The notes beneath the pieces were generated by a model. The model was not told the origin of the DNA. It made no database searches and saw only the letters and a program-made list of their open reading frames with translations. 64,000 nucleotides of DNA from Brevibacillus parabrevis (GTDB taxonomy: Bacteria; Bacillota; Bacilli; Brevibacillales; Brevibacillaceae), in assembly GCF_003710905.1 (NCBI RefSeq), contig NZ_RHHV01000019.1, positions 1 through 64,000 on the forward strand, given 5' to 3'. The position numbers and the translations under genes were made by a program. Shown here one piece after another: positions 59,992-64,000 of this stretch. How positions within the stretch are numbered: position 1 is the first letter of the stretch; every line of letters starts with the position of its first letter.

Positions 59992-60156
59992 GAAGAGATT
60001 GGGGTAGGGGTATTAATTGATTTCCACTGTTGTAATTGCGGTGGTCTATAGGAATGTCAGTAGCACATTCCGTTGTACTAGTTAACTTTATCGCGTAAAT
60101 TGTTTTATCTGTATCGCGCTAATTAATAAGGTAGAATTAACCCTCCCCTTTCTTTC
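59992..60156 (+). ncRNA. probable retron msr-msd RNA
   Basis: Upstream of the reverse transcriptase the sequence folds as retron RNA. Long ends pair: GGGGTAGGGGTATTAATT (60001-60018, a1) with AATTAACCCTCCCC (60135-60148, a2), with looser pairing outward. Inside are CCACTG/CGGTGG (60024-60044), a perfect GGAATG/CATTCC hairpin (60051-60071), and a larger stem TTATCGCG/CGCGCTAA (60088-60122) that would be the msd. TATAAT at 59984-59989 is placed for transcription. The branching guanosine was not identified, and the fold is by eye. The rest of 59747-59991 holds an AT-rich palindrome (59902-59927) and no gene. Confidence 0.7.
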
Positions 60157-60183
60157 TGTTAATAGAATATGGAGTGTATATAA

Positions 60184-61929
60184 ATGTCATATTTCCGAGC
60201 CAAGCCAACACTGCAAGCAAGTGATGCTAAGTTAGTATCCTCCCTTAAATCCCTGCAAAACTTTGATGACGTAGCTTCTTTGCTGGAAGTAACCCCCAAA
60301 CATCTTCGTTACATCCTTTTCGAGAAAAAGGTTTCTGGCTATTATAAATGTTTTGATATTCCCAAAAAATCCGGTGGTTCTCGTAAAATATGGGCTCCCC
60401 AGGGCTCGTTAAAGATACTTCAAGAAAAGTTGAATAAAATCTTCAGTTTGACTTACAAACCAAATATCACATCACATGGGTTTGTAAAAGATCGTGGTAT
60501 AGTTTCAAATGCCACAGTTCATCTAAGAAAGCGTCATGTGTTAAATTTTGATATTGAGGACTTCTTTCACAGAATAAACTTCGGACGTGTTCGAGGTGTA
60601 CTTAAATCATTTTTTGGTATGAGTTGGGATGCCGCTACTGTGATAGCAAATATCTGTTGCTACAATAATGTACTTCCTCAAGGAGCACCAACATCCCCAA
60701 TTATTTCTAATATGATTTGCTTTAACATGGATATGGAAATGAGGAAATTAGCAAAAAAACATAATTGTCATTATACCCGTTATGCTGATGACCTTACATT
60801 TTCTACAACTCGCCAGACCTTTCCTAGTGCAATTGCACACTTGGATGAGGAAAGGGTGGTATATTTAGGTTCAAAAATTCAAAAAATCCTTGATAACAAT
60901 GATTTTGCAGTTAAGAAAAGCAAGACTCGTTTAAACAATCGTGACCAAAATTTAAGTGTTACCGGCATTACAGTGAACAAAATCACAAACGTGGAAAGAA
61001 ACTATATTAAAAAAGTTCGTGCGATCTTAAAATGTTTAGAATCACACCCACTTTCGGAGGCACAAAAAATATTTGAAAGCAAGTACTATTCAAAGCCGGG
61101 GAAAAAGAATGCGGAAATCATGAACGTCGTAAAAGGAATGATTTCGCATATCGGGTATGTGAAAGGTAAGCAAGATCCGATTTATGAGAAGTTGGCCCGC
61201 AGATACAATCGTCTGGCAGGCATAGAAACTTTGAAAGTTGGCGAAGCATTTTTAAAAGATTGGTCACAAAACGTTTTTGTTATAGAAGTGGGTTATGATA
61301 ATTCTGGGGTTTTTGATCCCCAGCAACAAGGTACTGGTTTCTTTTTAAAAGATGTTGGTTTCGTAACCAATCATCATGTCGTAAAAGAGTATATCGATGA
61401 TCCTGATATATATGAAATTAGAGTGCACAGATCGAGATATAATAAAAAGTGCTTTCAAGCAAAGGTCAAGATGTACTGTAAGGAACGTGATATTGCAATA
61501 TTAGAGATAGATGGGTTTAACATAACTGGATTTGACTATGATTTAATTAATTATGACGGTCAAAGTATAAAAGTAATAGGATATCCTCGCTATGGTCACG
61601 AGGATTCATTATTTGTTGATCAAGGAACTATTGTCCAATATCGATCAGAATTTATGCGAACCATATACAATAAAAAAACACAGGAACTAGGGCTTTATCA
61701 GGAACGAATTATTTGTAGTGCAAGAATTATTTACGGAAATAGTGGCGGTCCAGTCATAAATACGAGAGGGCAAGTTATCGGAATTGCTACAAAAGGGTTC
61801 AGTAATGTAAGCAAAAAAGAGGAAGATGACGATTCATCAGCTGCGAGTTATCTGGTTAAAATCGGAGATGTATTCGATATGATAGGGGAAAAGGAGGAGT
61901 CAGTTCCCTCTCCTGTATCAGCAATATAA
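60184..61929 (+). CDS. retron reverse transcriptase fused to a trypsin-like serine protease
   Basis: A 581-residue two-domain protein. The reverse transcriptase (about 1-345) has the retron marks NATVH (109-113, NAxxH) and VTG (259-261), FDIEDFF (122-128), LPQGAPTSP (164-172), and catalytic YADD (200-203). The rest is a trypsin-like domain with TNHHVV (H398), RDIAIL (D436) and GNSGGP (S520), a complete triad. GGAGTG is 7 bases before the ATG. The gene is AT-rich and follows the proposed msr-msd. Retrons are anti-phage systems; here cleavage of a host or phage protein is the probable effector step. RT-protease fusions are known as one retron group; the target is unknown. Confidence 0.93.
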   Translation: MSYFRAKPTLQASDAKLVSSLKSLQNFDDVASLLEVTPKHLRYILFEKKVSGYYKCFDIPKKSGGSRKIWAPQGSLKILQEKLNKIFSLTYKPNITSHGFVKDRGIVSNATVHLRKRHVLNFDIEDFFHRINFGRVRGVLKSFFGMSWDAATVIANICCYNNVLPQGAPTSPIISNMICFNMDMEMRKLAKKHNCHYTRYADDLTFSTTRQTFPSAIAHLDEERVVYLGSKIQKILDNNDFAVKKSKTRLNNRDQNLSVTGITVNKITNVERNYIKKVRAILKCLESHPLSEAQKIFESKYYSKPGKKNAEIMNVVKGMISHIGYVKGKQDPIYEKLARRYNRLAGIETLKVGEAFLKDWSQNVFVIEVGYDNSGVFDPQQQGTGFFLKDVGFVTNHHVVKEYIDDPDIYEIRVHRSRYNKKCFQAKVKMYCKERDIAILEIDGFNITGFDYDLINYDGQSIKVIGYPRYGHEDSLFVDQGTIVQYRSEFMRTIYNKKTQELGLYQERIICSARIIYGNSGGPVINTRGQVIGIATKGFSNVSKKEEDDDSSAASYLVKIGDVFDMIGEKEESVPSPVSAI

Positions 61930-61944
61930 AACTGTATTATCTCA

Positions 61945-61972
61945 GGAGCTGCTTCGGCAGCTCCCTTTTTTT
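61945..61972 (+). terminator. terminator after the RT-protease gene
   Basis: A perfect GGAGCTGC/GCAGCTCC stem around a TTCG tetraloop is followed by seven T residues. Confidence 0.95.
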
Positions 61973-61996
61973 ACTCAATGGTTGCAAACAGCTTTA

Positions 61997-62254
61997 TTAA
62001 TTTTCGGTACCTATCCCTTGCGGAGGATCAAACTCCGTATCAAAAATTGTGACGGGACGGATTCGGGCTATTTCATCATGCCCTAGAAATGTTACCTTAC
62101 CAATCCTTGTACGGCGAATCCAGATGCCATCAAATGCTTGTTTGGCCAACGACATGGGTAGTCCAAAGCGCTCCTTATAGAATTGAGCATTTGGTTCTGT
62201 TTCAATTCCGATTAGTCTATAGCCTTGAACAGTTTCATATACTTTTTCTTGCAT
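61997..62254 (-). CDS. hypothetical 85-residue protein of the integrated element
   Basis: A small soluble protein (MQEKVYETVQGYRLIGIETEPNAQFYKERFGLPMSLAKQAFDGIWIRR, in part) with no motif I recognise. GGGGAG lies 8 bases before the ATG. It lies convergent to the RT-protease gene and is the last of four small minus-strand genes between the integrase and the retron. Confidence 0.65.
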   Translation of the reverse strand: MQEKVYETVQGYRLIGIETEPNAQFYKERFGLPMSLAKQAFDGIWIRRTRIGKVTFLGHDEIARIRPVTIFDTEFDPPQGIGTEN

Positions 62255-62306
62255 TTCCTAACTCCCCTTTCATCTTGATGCTTCGTTTCGCATCACATCG
62301 CACCGA

Positions 62307-62684
62307 TCAAACAAACCAAAGGCTTTTCTTGCGTTCTAACGATCTTCGCCTTTTGTTCAATGCTACTTCGATAGCATCCGGATTTAACTTTTGTGGATGC
62401 TTTTCAACGTTTATCTGATAATAGTACAAGCATGGATCATTACGCTCTTTAAGCTCTTGTACCTTAAATCTCTTTACACCGCTATGGAATCCGATTGCTT
62501 GTAACCTTCCTGACGCTTCGTTAAACTCGTGTACGGTTACGTTAAGAGCGCTACGCAGTTCCGCTGCTCGCATTGTCGAGATACCATTAACCGAACTATC
62601 AATCATTAAATCAGCAAGCTTTATTACCGTTTCTTGTACTCTCTGTTCATATATTGCTTTGCGATCCGACTTCAAAAATTTCAC
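62307..62684 (-). CDS. hypothetical 125-residue basic protein of the integrated element
   Basis: A helical, basic protein (ERKKSLW tail, RRRSLERKK) that may bind nucleic acid through a winged helix around STMRAAELRSALNVTVHEFNEA. The GTG start has only a weak GGATAGGA ahead. No named family is recognised. It starts 13 bases after the 133-residue gene and probably shares its transcript. Confidence 0.65.
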   Translation of the reverse strand: MKFLKSDRKAIYEQRVQETVIKLADLMIDSSVNGISTMRAAELRSALNVTVHEFNEASGRLQAIGFHSGVKRFKVQELKERNDPCLYYYQINVEKHPQKLNPDAIEVALNKRRRSLERKKSLWFV

Positions 62685-62697
62685 TTCCTATCCCTGT

Positions 62698-63099
62698 CTA
62701 AAATTCTTCTTGGTCAATAAGACCTTCCTTTTCTGCCTCTAAGACTATTCTGGAATTCAACGAGTACTGAATAAATTTTTGGACAACCTCGATGTTTCTT
62801 TTTTCTTCGAATGGTGCCCCCAAAGCTATAACGCTTCCGATGGTATCCAGTATAGATAACATGTATCTATCAAATAGTTCATGATCTCCGTCTGTATCAT
62901 GTTTTAAATCTATAGAACGAATCAAATGCTTTATTGCTGCTAACCTAAGATCCGATCTCCAATAGTTCTCTCGTTCCCCCTGTATAATCAATGAAAGCGT
63001 CAAACCATTCTCATTTCCCGATCCTGTTATATCAAACGGTTTGTTAATGTCAAAACCCATTTCAGTTATCATAGAAACAAAATTCGATCTATTTCTCAT
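62698..63099 (-). CDS. hypothetical 133-residue protein of the integrated element
   Basis: A soluble, mostly helical protein (MRNRSNFVSMITEMGFDINKPFDITGSG to EKEGLIDQEEF). TAGGAGG precedes the ATG. No motif is recognised. Its base composition is AT-rich like its neighbours. Confidence 0.65.
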   Translation of the reverse strand: MRNRSNFVSMITEMGFDINKPFDITGSGNENGLTLSLIIQGERENYWRSDLRLAAIKHLIRSIDLKHDTDGDHELFDRYMLSILDTIGSVIALGAPFEEKRNIEVVQKFIQYSLNSRIVLEAEKEGLIDQEEF

Positions 63100-63139
63100 T
63101 TTAGCCTCCTACGTAAATAAATTAATTGGATCAGTCACA

Positions 63140-63170
63140 CCCAAAGGCGTCGTTTAACGCCGCCTTTGGG
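63140..63170. terminator. hairpin between element genes
   Basis: CCCAAAGGCG pairs perfectly with CGCCTTTGGG around an 11-base loop. No clear T run follows on either strand, so it may be a terminator for the upstream small gene or a structural site. Confidence 0.45.
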
Positions 63171-63295
63171 GCTTGGCCCTGTATTCCCCGAGAGCAAATA
63201 CAAGGAACCCTTAATCTGTCCTGCTCGAATATCAGAACTTAAAGCATTAGAATACTCCCTACAGCAGCATTAACCTACTGTCCACTATCACCTCA

Positions 63296-63571
63296 TCATT
63301 CGTAATCTCTATACTCCCATTCTGCATCATCTAAATCGAGTTGTTCCAAAATCTTACTCCTTTCATCAAAAAAATTAACATCCTTATACCAATAGTCCTG
63401 ATATTTCAAAATAACTGCCTTCGCTCTACGATGTACTTCAACATCACTAACAGAATTTAAATCCGTTCCTGACATAAGTTCGAGATATGCAAAGATAAGA
63501 AACTCCGTGTAACCTTCAAAACCCACATCATCCATAGTTTCTAAAAAAATTGCTTGCTCTCTAGTCATCAT
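63296..63571 (-). CDS. hypothetical 91-residue acidic protein downstream of integrase
   Basis: An acidic protein (MTREQAIFLETMDDVGFEGYTEFLIFAYLELM, in part; tail LDLDDAEWEYRDYE) with no recognised family. Its start overlaps the integrase stop by 11 bases and GGAGGG lies 8 bases before the ATG, so it is translationally coupled to the integrase. Such genes often encode excision or immunity factors, but nothing here proves that. Confidence 0.68.
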   Translation of the reverse strand: MMTREQAIFLETMDDVGFEGYTEFLIFAYLELMSGTDLNSVSDVEVHRRAKAVILKYQDYWYKDVNFFDERSKILEQLDLDDAEWEYRDYE

Positions 63572-64000
63572 TTGATTTTCCCTCCGATTTCAATGCTGTT
63601 TCAAACTTTCTTGCTGCCTCTTTTTGCATGTCACTTGTCACATGACTATACACATTCATCGTCATCGCTGCGTTTGAATGCCCTAAACGTTCTGAAACAA
63701 TCTTTACATGTTCCCCTATCTTTAGGAGTATCGTAGCGTGTGTATGGCGTTGATCATGAAAGCGAATCTTTGGCACATTAGCCTTCTCTATGGTTCGTCG
63801 AAAGTGTCCTGTCAAACTTCGCGGATTAATTGGTCTACCTAATTCATTAGCTGCAATTAAGTCGTAATCTTCGTATGCAGTTCCCATTTCTATTTTGTGG
63901 TTCTCCTGTTCAAAACGATAGAACTTTAATATCTCGACCACTGAATCTGGTATGGACACCAAACGGTTTGAACGACTTGTTTTAGGCTCTAAGAAATGAA
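63561..64000 (-). CDS. int: tyrosine recombinase (phage-type integrase), C-terminal part
   Basis: The gene runs off the right edge; at least 145 C-terminal residues are visible. The reading frame is open to base 64000 and reads LEPKTSRSNRLVSIP at the edge, the usual second arginine-side region. Catalytic residues are in FHDQRHTHATILL (HxxR, with Q where most have L), SERLGHSNAAMTMNVYSHV (His and the nucleophilic Tyr). It marks an integrated phage or ICE-like element. The att site was not found. Confidence 0.92.
   Translation of the reverse strand, partial: HFLEPKTSRSNRLVSIPDSVVEILKFYRFEQENHKIEMGTAYEDYDLIAANELGRPINPRSLTGHFRRTIEKANVPKIRFHDQRHTHATILLKIGEHVKIVSERLGHSNAAMTMNVYSHVTSDMQKEAARKFETALKSEGKSNDD

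Overview
The window looks like a chromosomal segment of a moderately GC-rich Gram-positive spore-former of the Bacillales, most probably Brevibacillus or a close relative. The reasons are the 16S rRNA 5' end with a Bacillus-type leader, T-box leaders before proS and ilvA, an FMN riboswitch before ribU, a c-di-AMP riboswitch before an NlpC/P60 hydrolase, strong AGGAGG ribosome binding sites with frequent GTG and TTG starts, and dispersed pieces of the Bacillus subtilis rrnD-ygxA-ygzB-perR-bcp-gsaB-ntdP-fabL neighbourhood. The genus is an inference from these features; no alignment was run.

Layout. 0-10.6 kb: start of an rRNA operon (minus strand), ygxA, ygzB, a membrane-anchored GH18 hydrolase, perR with a Per box, nth, a Rossmann epimerase-like gene, and a bcp/M42 peptidase/methyltransferase/cobalamin adenosyltransferase operon. 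10.7-14.8 kb: a small secreted protein beside a protease remnant, proS with its T-box, ribU with an FMN riboswitch, and what looks like a decayed type I toxin locus. 14.9-23 kb: a three-gene ABC exporter, a PP2C-like phosphatase, hemL, yugP, a comER-like and an HIBADH-like gene. 23-32.5 kb: flavin reductase, two MFS pumps, an ABC multidrug transporter, ntdP, fabL with a FapR box, and a chemoreceptor. 32.6-33.4 kb: a cluster of very small genes including two YrzI-like genes. 33.5-39.1 kb: mutY, yfhP, and an ECF41 sigma factor with its carboxymuconolactone-decarboxylase partner and an extradiol dioxygenase. 39.1-40.0 kb has no gene but carries two inverted copies of a long hairpin repeat. 40.0-49.9 kb: sodA, a TSUP permease, an amidase-holin pair, a PrpE-like phosphatase and a complete lia-type envelope-stress operon. 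50-59.7 kb: a two-component system, a P450, bioY with a BirA operator, ilvA with a T-box, and an RlmCD-type RNA methyltransferase.

60-64 kb is clearly different: AT-rich, with unfamiliar small genes and a tyrosine integrase running off the end, so it is probably the edge of an integrated element. Its cargo gene encodes one protein that joins a retron-type reverse transcriptase to a trypsin-like serine protease with a complete catalytic triad. Just upstream is a stretch of about 165 bases that folds like a retron msr-msd RNA, with long a1/a2 inverted repeats and internal hairpins. This probable protease retron is the most interesting system in the window.

How the genes work together: several units deal with oxidative stress and the cell envelope (perR, bcp, sodA, the ECF41 cluster, the lia operon, NlpC/P60, GH18). 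Cofactor and amino-acid genes (ribU, bioY, hemL, proS, ilvA, the B12 adenosyltransferase) mostly carry their own RNA or operator switches.
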